Source: Lachnoclostridium edouardi (GTDB lineage Bacteria; Bacillota; Clostridia; Lachnospirales; Lachnospiraceae). Taken from it: a DNA stretch of 64,000 nucleotides. The stretch spans positions 2,845,905 to 2,909,904 of the forward strand of contig NZ_OESQ01000001.1 of NCBI RefSeq assembly GCF_900240245.1, read 5' to 3'. Numbering within the stretch: position 1 is the first letter of the stretch; every line of letters starts with the position of its first letter. A model generated the notes under the pieces. It saw only the letters and a program-made list of their open reading frames with translations. It ran no database searches and was not told where the DNA came from. Positions 36,798 through 44,721 of the stretch are shown piece after piece. Made by a program: the position numbers and the translations under genes.

Positions 36798-36836
36798 GGC
36801 GGCGTAGCTTTTTGGCATAAGCTATGCCGTCTTTTT
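36798..36836 (+). terminator. Intrinsic terminator after the flavodiiron gene
   Basis: GGCGTAGCTT (36801-36810) pairs with AAGCTATGCC (36819-36828), with three further closing pairs outside, and five T follow. Confidence 0.85.
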
Positions 36837-36943
36837 GTTTAGTTTCTTTTACTGCTTGGGCTCCAGGATTTAAAGATGAAGATATTTTACAAGACATTTT
36901 GAGAAAAAGACAGTAAAATACTTACAGCGAGGGGGACTGAGCG

Positions 36944-37789
36944 ATGAGAAGGGAAATAAGGACAGCAGTATATGATGATGAGCTGCATATAGAAGCATAT
37001 AGTTTTCAGGGAATTGAGAAGCCGTTTTTGAACCATTTTCACGAATATTATGTAATAGGGTATGTAGAAAAGGGAACGCGTGTACTTTCCTGTAAAAATA
37101 AAGAATATAGGCTGAAACCGGGAAATATTGTACTATTTAATCCAGGGGACAGCCATGGCTGTATACAGTGCGGTGGGGAGACATTAGATTACCGCAGCTT
37201 AAATATCAGCAAAAAGGTTATGTTGAATTTAGCAGAAGAAGTAACAGGAAAACGGGAATTGCCAGGTTTTTCGGTCAACCTTATCTGGGATGCAGAAGCA
37301 GCTTATTATCTGCGTTTATACCATGAAATGATGATGAAGGGCACAGGAGATCTGGGAAAAGAGGAGGCTTTGCTGTTTTTAATTACAGTTCTTATTCAAA
37401 ATTATGGACAGCCCTTTGAGAGCTGTGTTCCTGAGTGCAGAGAGGAAATTGAGAAAGCCTGTAGCTTTATGGAACAGCATTATCAACAGCGTGTTCATTT
37501 AGAACAAATTTGTCATTATGCTGGGCTTAGCAAATCCACCTTGCTGCGGGCGTTTACAAAATCTAAAGGCGTTACGCCATATAGGTATTTGGAAAATATT
37601 CGTATTAATGAAGCAAAAAAGCTGTTGGTACAAGGCACAGCTCCTGCTGATGCAGCAATTCAGACAGGCTTTTCAGACCAAAGTCATTTTACAAATTACT
37701 TCAGCAGCTTTATAGGACTTGCACCTGGTATTTACCAGGATATATTTACCTGTAACCATAAAAGGGAGGATGAACAAAGTGGAAAGTAA
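36944..37789 (+). CDS. AraC family transcriptional regulator
   Basis: A 281-residue regulator. The N-terminal cupin-like sensing domain shows LNHFHEYYVIGYVEKGTRVL and KPGNIVLFNPGDSHGC. Two helix-turn-helix units at the C terminus include HLEQICHYAGLSKSTLLRAFTKSKGVTPYRYL and AIQTGFSDQSHFTNYFSSF, the AraC signature. It overlaps the EamA transporter gene downstream, so it probably controls that gene. The ligand is unknown. GAGGGGGACTGAGCG provides a ribosome site. Confidence 0.93.
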   Translation: MRREIRTAVYDDELHIEAYSFQGIEKPFLNHFHEYYVIGYVEKGTRVLSCKNKEYRLKPGNIVLFNPGDSHGCIQCGGETLDYRSLNISKKVMLNLAEEVTGKRELPGFSVNLIWDAEAAYYLRLYHEMMMKGTGDLGKEEALLFLITVLIQNYGQPFESCVPECREEIEKACSFMEQHYQQRVHLEQICHYAGLSKSTLLRAFTKSKGVTPYRYLENIRINEAKKLLVQGTAPADAAIQTGFSDQSHFTNYFSSFIGLAPGIYQDIFTCNHKREDEQSGK

Positions 37790-38666
37790 ACATACATTAG
37801 GACATTTGGCGGCGCTATTTACAATTGTGGTTTGGGGCACAACATTTATTTCCACCAAAGTTTTATTAATAGATTTTCAGCCTGTAGAAATTTTGTTTTT
37901 CCGTTTTGTAATGGGATTTCTCATACTCTTAATTATTTATCCTCATTCCCTGAAGGGGCTTACTGGCAAACAGGAGTTAACCTTTGCAGCCGCTGGGCTT
38001 TGCGGAATATGCTTGTATTATTTATTAGAGAATATTGCGCTGACGTACACAATGGCTTCTAATGTTGGAGTGATGATTTCCATTGCTCCATTTTTTACTG
38101 CAATATTGGCACGTATTTTTATGAAATCAGAAGAAAAGCTGAGAATTAATTTCTTTGTTGGTTTTATTGTTGCAATGACAGGGATTATTTTAATCAGTTT
38201 TAACGGAGTAAGATTTGAATTAAATCCTATGGGAGATATTCTGGCGGTAATAGCAGCCTTTGTTTGGGCGTGCTACTCCATATTGACAAGAAAAATCGGA
38301 AGCTTTGGATACCCGGTTATTTTGACCACCAGGAGAACATTTTTTTACGGCCTCCTTTTTATGCTTCCAACTCTCCTTTTCTTTGATTTTCACCTAGACC
38401 TGGGGCGCTTTGGCAGTATAACATATCTGCTTAATATTTTCTATTTAGGATTAGGGGCCTCAGCCTTATGCTTTGTCACCTGGAACTTTGCAGTAAAACT
38501 ATTAGGAGCAGTAAAAACAAGTATTTACATTTATATGGTTCCGGTGATCACCATTCTGACCTCCGTACTTATTTTAAAAGAACCAGTTACATGGATTTCA
38601 GCAGCCGGCACCTTTCTGACTGTTGCAGGATTATTTGTGTCAGAATACAACGGAAAAAGGAAATAG
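37779..38666 (+). CDS. EamA/DMT family transporter
   Basis: A roughly 295-residue membrane protein with ten hydrophobic segments and duplicated EamA repeats. Signature segments are GHLAALFTIVVWGTTFIST at the start, VGVMISIAPFFTAILARIF, and ASALCFVTWNFAVKLLGAVKTSIYIYMVP with a proline-rich end of repeat two. GTG 37779 is favoured because GGGAGG (37764-37769) is nine bases away; ATG 37770 would directly abut that site. It overlaps the AraC gene and is likely its target. The substrate may be a metabolite or drug. Confidence 0.88.
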   Translation: MESKHTLGHLAALFTIVVWGTTFISTKVLLIDFQPVEILFFRFVMGFLILLIIYPHSLKGLTGKQELTFAAAGLCGICLYYLLENIALTYTMASNVGVMISIAPFFTAILARIFMKSEEKLRINFFVGFIVAMTGIILISFNGVRFELNPMGDILAVIAAFVWACYSILTRKIGSFGYPVILTTRRTFFYGLLFMLPTLLFFDFHLDLGRFGSITYLLNIFYLGLGASALCFVTWNFAVKLLGAVKTSIYIYMVPVITILTSVLILKEPVTWISAAGTFLTVAGLFVSEYNGKRK

Positions 38667-38698
38667 AGGATGATTAGTCATTAGTACCGCATAGAAAA

Positions 38699-38741
38699 AC
38701 CACCCTTGAAACTTTGACAGGTGTCAGGGTGGTATTTTCTA
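38699..38741. terminator. Bidirectional terminator
   Basis: ACCACCCTTGA (38699-38709) pairs with TCAGGGTGGT (38724-38733) with one bulge. It lies between convergent EamA and zinc-ribbon genes and is followed by ATTTTCT on the + strand. Confidence 0.7.
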
Positions 38742-38772
38742 CATTCTTCACAGGTCAAACCTGAAGTAAGCT

Positions 38773-39486
38773 TTACTCAAAGATCCTTGTGTACAGTTCC
38801 TCAGCCAGTGAATCGGCGTAAAGCTGGTCTGAGATGTCCTGATTGGTGATGAGTATATCCTGGATTAATTCTAAACGCTTTAAGGAGATTTCTTCTGGGG
38901 ACAGGTCGTCTAATTCCCCTTCTAAGCTTTTGTCTATAGTTTCTTTGGTGTAAGAAGATAGAAACCACTGGATTAAATGGTCTTCTTTTTCATTTTCTGC
39001 TTCTGCCTGGACAGCTAAAGCTTTCGCTGATTTGGCTGAGGAGAAGGCGATTGCAAAGGATGCGATTCCAATAGCAGTAACAATAATCTTAATAAGAAGT
39101 CCGTTCATACCTGTCATTGGCAGGTTTAAAATATTCAGCCATAAACAGAGGGCGGCTGCGATCATAATAGCGCCCACTACATAAAATGCAGAGGCTGAGG
39201 ATTTCATATCTGCGTATTTTTGGGACTTTTTTACATATACATTAGATGGGACAGGTGTTTTCGATCTGCGTCCAGTCATAGATAAAGGCTGGGGCACAGG
39301 CTGGCCATTGTTGGCAGCAGCTTCCATGGCAGCCATTCTTTCTGCCATTTCTTTCATTTTTTCTTCATTTTCTTTTTGCTTCATTGCCATGGCGGCTTCC
39401 TTTGTTTCCACTAAGGGTCCGTGGCAATCAGTACATACAGTCATCCCTTCTACAAACTCCATGTCGCATTTTGGACAGTAAGGCAT
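38773..39486 (-). CDS. Zinc-ribbon membrane protein
   Basis: A 237-residue protein with an N-terminal zinc ribbon (PYCPKCDMEFVEGMTVCTDC), a Glu/Lys/Met-rich coiled-coil stretch, two hydrophobic helices (ASAFYVVGAIMIAAALCLWL and KIIVTAIGIASFAIAF) and an acidic cytoplasmic tail. ATG 39486 follows GGGAGGAA at seven bases; eight upstream codons have no ribosome site. Its function is unknown. Both termini probably face the cytoplasm. Confidence 0.8.
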   Translation of the reverse strand: MPYCPKCDMEFVEGMTVCTDCHGPLVETKEAAMAMKQKENEEKMKEMAERMAAMEAAANNGQPVPQPLSMTGRRSKTPVPSNVYVKKSQKYADMKSSASAFYVVGAIMIAAALCLWLNILNLPMTGMNGLLIKIIVTAIGIASFAIAFSSAKSAKALAVQAEAENEKEDHLIQWFLSSYTKETIDKSLEGELDDLSPEEISLKRLELIQDILITNQDISDQLYADSLAEELYTRIFE

Positions 39487-39674
39487 GTTATTGTTCCTCC
39501 CTTTAATCAATTTCCTTGAAAATTATATACTGATGGTAACATATATTTCAGAAATTTTCCACAAAATAAGGGAATATGAGAAGAAAAACAGGGGAGGGAA
39601 AAACAGCTTTCCTTTTTGTAAAAAATAAGATAGAATGGGAAATATGTAATTAAGAGGACAGGAGTGAAAGTGTG

Positions 39675-41447
39675 ATGAATACAAGGAGTATGAAAACGTC
39701 TCAGCTGATCAGGCGTTTTGCCCCTTACTATAAGAATTATATGGGGATTATGGTTCTGGATTTGTTCTGCGCAGCCCTCACAACGATTTGTGAAGTGGTG
39801 CTGCCTTTGATTTTTCGGTATATTACAAATCAGGGTATGGAAAATCTGGCGGCTATAACAGTTAAAATGATTGTACATATTAGTCTCATGTATTTTGGAC
39901 TGAGGATTATTGACGGATTGGCCAGCTTTTATATGGCTTATACAGGTCATATTATGGGGGCCAGAATAGAAACTGATATGAGAAAGGATGCTTTTGAGCA
40001 TCTGCAGAAACTGTCGGACAGCTTTTACAATAATACAAAAGCAGGACAGATTATGTCCAGGATTACCAGTGATTTGTTTGACGTAACAGAATTTGCCCAT
40101 CACTGTCCGGAGGAGTTTTTTATTGCATTTTTAAAGGCAGTTGTTTCCTTTGTGATTTTGTCAAGTATTAATCTGCCTTTGACAATTATTATTTTTGTGT
40201 TTATTCCTATTATGGCTGTGTCCTGTACTTATTTTAATCTGAAGGTGAGGGCGGCCTTTAAACAGCAGAGAAATCACATTGGAGAGCTGAACGCCAGAAT
40301 TGAGGACAATCTGCTGGGGAATAAGGTGGTAAGGGCTTTTGCCAATGAGAATATTGAAATTGAAAAGTTTCAGAAGGATAATATAAAATTTTTAGATATT
40401 AAAAAGAAAACTTATTTGTACATGGCTGCTTTCCAGGATACTGTGCGTATGTTTGACGGCCTGATGTACACAGTGGTGATTTTGGCAGGCGGCATCTTTA
40501 TGATAAAGGAACTGATATCGCCGGGAGATTTAGTGGCGTACACCTTATATGTTACAACTTTGCTTGCTACTATCCGCAGAATTATAGAGTTTGCAGAGCA
40601 GTTTCAGAGAGGAATGACTGGAATTGAGCGTTTTGTAGAGATTATGGACGCTGATATTGATATCTTTGACGAGGAAGGCGCACAGGAGCTGAAGGATGTA
40701 AAAGGAGCTATTGAGTTTGACCATGTGAACTTTGAATATCCTGACGATCACACTCCTGTGCTGGAGGATATTTGCCTAAACATCAGTCCTGGTGAGAAAA
40801 TTGCCCTGGTAGGCCCGTCAGGCGGCGGAAAGACTACAATGTGCAACTTGATTCCCAGATTTTATGATACCACATCTGGACAAATTTCTATTGACGGAAA
40901 AAATATAAAGGAGCTGACTTTGAAAAGTCTGCGCTCCAATATTGGCGTGGTGCAGCAGGACGTATATTTATTTTCAGGAACTGTGTTTGAAAATATTGCA
41001 TACGGAAGGCCGGGAGCCAGCAGCCAGGAGGTTTTTGAGGCCGCTAAGCTGGCAGGCGCAGACGATTTTATCAGAGAGCTGAAGGATGGTTATCATACAT
41101 ACGTAGGAGAAAGAGGCGTAAAGCTTTCTGGAGGACAGAAGCAGAGAATCAGTATAGCCCGCGTTTTTTTGAAAAACCCGGCTATTTTAATCTTGGATGA
41201 GGCTACCTCTGCATTAGATAATGAAAGCGAGTATTTAATTTCTAAATCCCTGTCCAGATTGGCTCAGGGAAGGACAACCTTAACTATCGCCCACAGACTG
41301 ACTACCATTAAAAATGCAGACAGAATTCTGGTGCTGTCAGGCAATGGGATTGTGGAGGAGGGCAGCCATAAGCAGCTGCTGGAAAAAAGAGGCATGTACT
41401 ATGATCTGTATATGACTGCCAACCGTTTAGAAGGAGAAGAGGAATGA
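39675..41447 (+). CDS. ABC transporter, fused permease and ATPase
   Basis: A half-size exporter of 590 residues. Six predicted membrane helices occupy residues 1-320, including the NTKAGQIMSRITSDLFDVTEF coupling region. The nucleotide-binding domain shows Walker A GPSGGGKTT, Q-loop VVQQDVYLFSGTV, signature LSGGQKQRISIAR and Walker B ILILDEATSALD. It would act as a homodimer, since no second half transporter is adjacent. ATG 39675 is used with AGGAG upstream. It overlaps the degV gene by four bases, forming a unit of exporter, DegV, kinase and GerMN. The substrate is unknown. Confidence 0.93.
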   Translation: MNTRSMKTSQLIRRFAPYYKNYMGIMVLDLFCAALTTICEVVLPLIFRYITNQGMENLAAITVKMIVHISLMYFGLRIIDGLASFYMAYTGHIMGARIETDMRKDAFEHLQKLSDSFYNNTKAGQIMSRITSDLFDVTEFAHHCPEEFFIAFLKAVVSFVILSSINLPLTIIIFVFIPIMAVSCTYFNLKVRAAFKQQRNHIGELNARIEDNLLGNKVVRAFANENIEIEKFQKDNIKFLDIKKKTYLYMAAFQDTVRMFDGLMYTVVILAGGIFMIKELISPGDLVAYTLYVTTLLATIRRIIEFAEQFQRGMTGIERFVEIMDADIDIFDEEGAQELKDVKGAIEFDHVNFEYPDDHTPVLEDICLNISPGEKIALVGPSGGGKTTMCNLIPRFYDTTSGQISIDGKNIKELTLKSLRSNIGVVQQDVYLFSGTVFENIAYGRPGASSQEVFEAAKLAGADDFIRELKDGYHTYVGERGVKLSGGQKQRISIARVFLKNPAILILDEATSALDNESEYLISKSLSRLAQGRTTLTIAHRLTTIKNADRILVLSGNGIVEEGSHKQLLEKRGMYYDLYMTANRLEGEEE

Positions 41448-42310
41448 AAGTAGGAATTATCACAGACAGCAACAGCGGATTAACTGTAGAAAGGTCAAAA
41501 GAGCTGGGAATTCATATATTGCCTATGCCTTTTATGATAGACGGAAAACTGTACTATGAGGGAGTGGATTTAAGCCTGGAAAAGTTTTTGGCTCTTCAGG
41601 CAGAAGGAGCTGATATTACTACCTCTCAGCCATCCCCAAAAGAGGTGACAAAGCTTTGGGATGATCTTTTAAAAGAATATGATCAGCTGGTTCACATTCC
41701 AATGTCCAGCGGATTAAGCAGCTCCTGCCAGACTGCAGCTATGCTGGCTCAGGATTATGAGGGAAAGGTTTTTGTAGTTAATAATCAAAGGATTTCAGTA
41801 ACTCAGCTTCAATCTGCAGTTGACGCAAAAATGCTGGCGGATAAGGGAAAAACCGGGGAAGAGATTAAAGAGATTTTGGAAGCCTCAAAGTTTGATTCTA
41901 TTATATATGTAACTGTAGACACATTAACATACTTAAAAAAGGGCGGGCGGGTTACGCCGGCTGCCGCTGCCCTGGGCTCTCTTTTAAAGCTGAAGCCTGT
42001 ATTAGTAATCGCAGGGGAAAGACTGGACGCTTTTGCAAAAGGAAGAACTATGAAGCAGGCCAAGTCGATTATGATTAACGCTATAAGGAAAGAGGTGGAG
42101 GAGAAGTACAATGACCCTCAATGCCAGGATACTTATTTAGAAGCAGCCTACAGCAGCTCCAAAGAAGTAGCAGAAGAGTGGGTGGAGGAGCTTAAAAGGG
42201 AGTTTCCGGGAGTTCCTATTGAGGCGGACCCGCTGGCCCTTAGTATTGTGTGTCATATTGGCCCCGGAGCTGTGGCGGTGGCCTGTACAAGAAAAATAAA
42301 AGTGGATTAA
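41444..42310 (+). CDS. DegV family fatty-acid-binding protein (second copy)
   Basis: A 288-residue DegV protein. KVGIITDSNSGLTVERSKELGI, LVHIPMSSGLSSSCQTA and LKKGGRVTPAAAALGSLLKLKPV are the characteristic segments. It is clearly different in sequence from the first DegV at 29579-30421, so the copies are not recent duplicates. The start overlaps the ABC exporter stop by four bases, and the kinase gene begins three bases after its stop. It probably binds fatty acids for a FakA-type kinase not present here. Confidence 0.92.
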   Translation: MKVGIITDSNSGLTVERSKELGIHILPMPFMIDGKLYYEGVDLSLEKFLALQAEGADITTSQPSPKEVTKLWDDLLKEYDQLVHIPMSSGLSSSCQTAAMLAQDYEGKVFVVNNQRISVTQLQSAVDAKMLADKGKTGEEIKEILEASKFDSIIYVTVDTLTYLKKGGRVTPAAAALGSLLKLKPVLVIAGERLDAFAKGRTMKQAKSIMINAIRKEVEEKYNDPQCQDTYLEAAYSSSKEVAEEWVEELKREFPGVPIEADPLALSIVCHIGPGAVAVACTRKIKVD

Positions 42311-42313
42311 GAT

Positions 42314-43738
42314 ATGGAAAAAAGAAGGTTAACAGCAGGCATGAGGCTGCCCCTGGTGGTAATGCTGCTGGTTATAGGTATTTTACCTATGATATTTCAG
42401 GGGAAGATGATGGCTGGCTCATTTAAGCAAAGCCAGATTGACGCCAGGTCATTGGAAATCCAGAATCAGGGAATGATTCTCAGCAACAAGTTAAGCAGAG
42501 CCGGCTATATGGACGCAGATGTGAAGGACACAATTTTGGACAGTGAAATGGATGTGCTGGCAGATGTGTTAAACGGCCGGATTGTAGTAGTAGATGAGGA
42601 TTACCGGGTGGTGCGGGATACATTTCGCATTGCAGAGAGAAAGTATCAGATTTCAGAGGAAATTATGAGATGCTTTCAGGGAGAGTACACCAATAAGTAT
42701 GATAAAGATAAGCATTACTATATTCAGACATTTCCCCTTTACGATATGTCAAGGGAGGCGGGAATCTCAGGCGTTATGCTGATTACTGCTTCCTCTGAAA
42801 ATATTTTGCTGCAGGTGGAAATGGTGGAGGATAAGGCGAATCTGTTTCAGCTGATGGCAGTTCTGGCTATAGGAGTAGCAGTATTTTTAATGGTTCGCTT
42901 TTTTATGAAGCCCTTAGAAGAGTTTCAAAATAAGCTGTCCCAGGTGGCTGCAGGTGATTTAAATACAGATATATCTTTTAGCGTCTACAGGGAGATACAG
43001 CAGATGTGGGAGTCTGTCAGCCAGGCCATCAGAAAGCTGCAGGATGTGGATAAGTCCAGGCAGGAGTTTGTTTCCAATGTTTCCCATGAGTTAAAAACGC
43101 CTATTACCTCTATCCGCGTGTTGGCAGATTCTCTTATGTCCATGGAAAACGCTCCTGTAGAGCTGTATCAGGAATTTATGAATGACATTTCAGATGAAAT
43201 TGACAGAGAAAGCAAGATTATTGACGATTTGCTGTCTCTGGTAAAAATGGATAAGGCGGCTACAGAGCTAAATATAGGCCATGTAAATATGAATATACTT
43301 CTGGAGCAGATTTTAAAAAGGCTGCGCCCTATTGCACAAAAGCGCAATATTGAGCTGACCTTAGAAAGCATGAGGGAAGTGGTGGCAGATGCAGATGAAG
43401 TGAAATTTTCCCTGGCTCTCAGCAATTTAGTGGAAAATGCCATTAAATATAATAAAGAAGAGGGATGGGTCCATGTCAGTTTAGATGCAGACCATAAATT
43501 CTGTTATATTAAGGTTTCTGATTCTGGAATTGGGATTCCCGAGGAATTTCAAAGCAGGATTTTTGAAAGATTTTACAGGGTGGATAAGGCCAGATCCAGA
43601 GAAACAGGCGGCACAGGACTGGGGCTGGCTATTACCAGAAATATTATACAGATGCACCAGGGAGCCATTAAGGTGAAAAGTAAAGAAGGAGAGGGAACTA
43701 CATTTACAGTTCGGATTCCTCTTACCTACATTCCATAG
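42314..43738 (+). CDS. Sensor histidine kinase (orphan)
   Basis: A 474-residue membrane kinase. Two transmembrane helices (LPLVVMLLVIGILPMIF and LFQLMAVLAIGVAVFLMVRFF) flank an external sensing domain. A HAMP region, H-box NVSHELKTPITSIRVL, N-box LVENAIKYNKEEG, G1 VSDSGIGI and G2 GGTGLGLAI follow. Spacing with the neighbours is tight (three bases on either side), so it is part of the exporter-degV unit and precedes the GerMN gene. No response regulator is nearby, so its partner lies elsewhere. Confidence 0.93.
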   Translation: MEKRRLTAGMRLPLVVMLLVIGILPMIFQGKMMAGSFKQSQIDARSLEIQNQGMILSNKLSRAGYMDADVKDTILDSEMDVLADVLNGRIVVVDEDYRVVRDTFRIAERKYQISEEIMRCFQGEYTNKYDKDKHYYIQTFPLYDMSREAGISGVMLITASSENILLQVEMVEDKANLFQLMAVLAIGVAVFLMVRFFMKPLEEFQNKLSQVAAGDLNTDISFSVYREIQQMWESVSQAIRKLQDVDKSRQEFVSNVSHELKTPITSIRVLADSLMSMENAPVELYQEFMNDISDEIDRESKIIDDLLSLVKMDKAATELNIGHVNMNILLEQILKRLRPIAQKRNIELTLESMREVVADADEVKFSLALSNLVENAIKYNKEEGWVHVSLDADHKFCYIKVSDSGIGIPEEFQSRIFERFYRVDKARSRETGGTGLGLAITRNIIQMHQGAIKVKSKEGEGTTFTVRIPLTYIP

Positions 43739-43740
43739 AA

Positions 43741-44721
43741 ATGAGAGATGCTATGAGAGAAAATTTAGTTATATGGAGCAGGGCTGCAAAGTGGGGAAGA
43801 ATTTTCCTGGCTGTTGTTTTGCTTCTGGGATTTACTGCAGGATGTAAGGGAAAGGCTCAGGAATATAAGGCTGAGGGCAATAAAAAAGGGGAGTATTCTG
43901 TTTATTATCTGAATGCTTCCGCTACAAAGCTGGTGCCTCAGACATATAAAACAGATACGGAAAATGTGGATCAGCTAATTGAAGAGCTGATGGGCCAATT
44001 TCTCAATGTGCCCAACAGTCTGGACTGTCAGACAGCGCTGTCAGATAAAGTAGAGTATCAAAAGTTCAGCAGGGAAGACGTAGTAGTGTATTTATACTTT
44101 GACGACGCATACAGCAGTATGAAGCCTGAACGGGAAATCTTGTGCAGGGCGGCGTTGGCGGAAACCTTAACCCAAATAGACGGGGTAGATTATATTAATA
44201 TTTATACAGGTGGTCAGCCTTTAACAGACAGTAAGGGAAAGACTGTGGGCATGATTTCCGGAGGAGATTTTATTAACAGCATCAGCGATATTAATACATT
44301 TGAAAAAACGGAGCTGATTTTGTATTTTACAGATGAAAAGGGAGAAAAGTTATATGCAGAAAGAAGAGAGGTTGTGTACAATATAAATTCATCCCTGGAA
44401 AAACTGGTGGTAGACCAGCTGATTGCCGGTCCCCAAGGCTTTAATCTGTGCCCTACTCTTTCCAGAAATACAAAGCTGTTAAATATATCTATGAACGATA
44501 ATATTTGTTATCTGAATTTTGATTCTGAGTTTTTAGACGGAAGCCTGGAGGTCAGGGATTATATTCCTATTTATTCTATTGTAAATTCCCTGGCTGAGCT
44601 AAATAATGTAAGCAAGGTGCAGATCAGCGTCAACGGCTCTAAAGATATAAAGTTTCGGGATACTATATCTTTAGATACATTATTTGAAAGAAATTTAGAT
44701 TGTATAGGAGGAGAAAACTAA
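43741..44721 (+). CDS. GerMN-domain lipoprotein
   Basis: A 326-residue exported lipoprotein. The lipobox is FTAGC with Cys35 after a hydrophobic leader. Two GerMN domains can be seen: YSVYYLNASATKLVPQTY followed by VDQLIEELMGQFLNV, and LILYFTDEKGEKLYAERREV followed by LEKLVVDQLIAGP and NICYLNFDSEF. GerMN proteins act in spore formation, germination or cell-envelope assembly. It begins three bases after the kinase and overlaps the annotated ComEC start. An inner ATG at 43753 is an alternative start. Confidence 0.9.
   Translation: MRDAMRENLVIWSRAAKWGRIFLAVVLLLGFTAGCKGKAQEYKAEGNKKGEYSVYYLNASATKLVPQTYKTDTENVDQLIEELMGQFLNVPNSLDCQTALSDKVEYQKFSREDVVVYLYFDDAYSSMKPEREILCRAALAETLTQIDGVDYINIYTGGQPLTDSKGKTVGMISGGDFINSISDINTFEKTELILYFTDEKGEKLYAERREVVYNINSSLEKLVVDQLIAGPQGFNLCPTLSRNTKLLNISMNDNICYLNFDSEFLDGSLEVRDYIPIYSIVNSLAELNNVSKVQISVNGSKDIKFRDTISLDTLFERNLDCIGGEN

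Noticed and set aside
39507..40103. Long minus-strand frame of 198 codons overlapping the ABC exporter
   Set aside because: It is antisense to a clear exporter gene, is rich in His and Cys, and has no domain.
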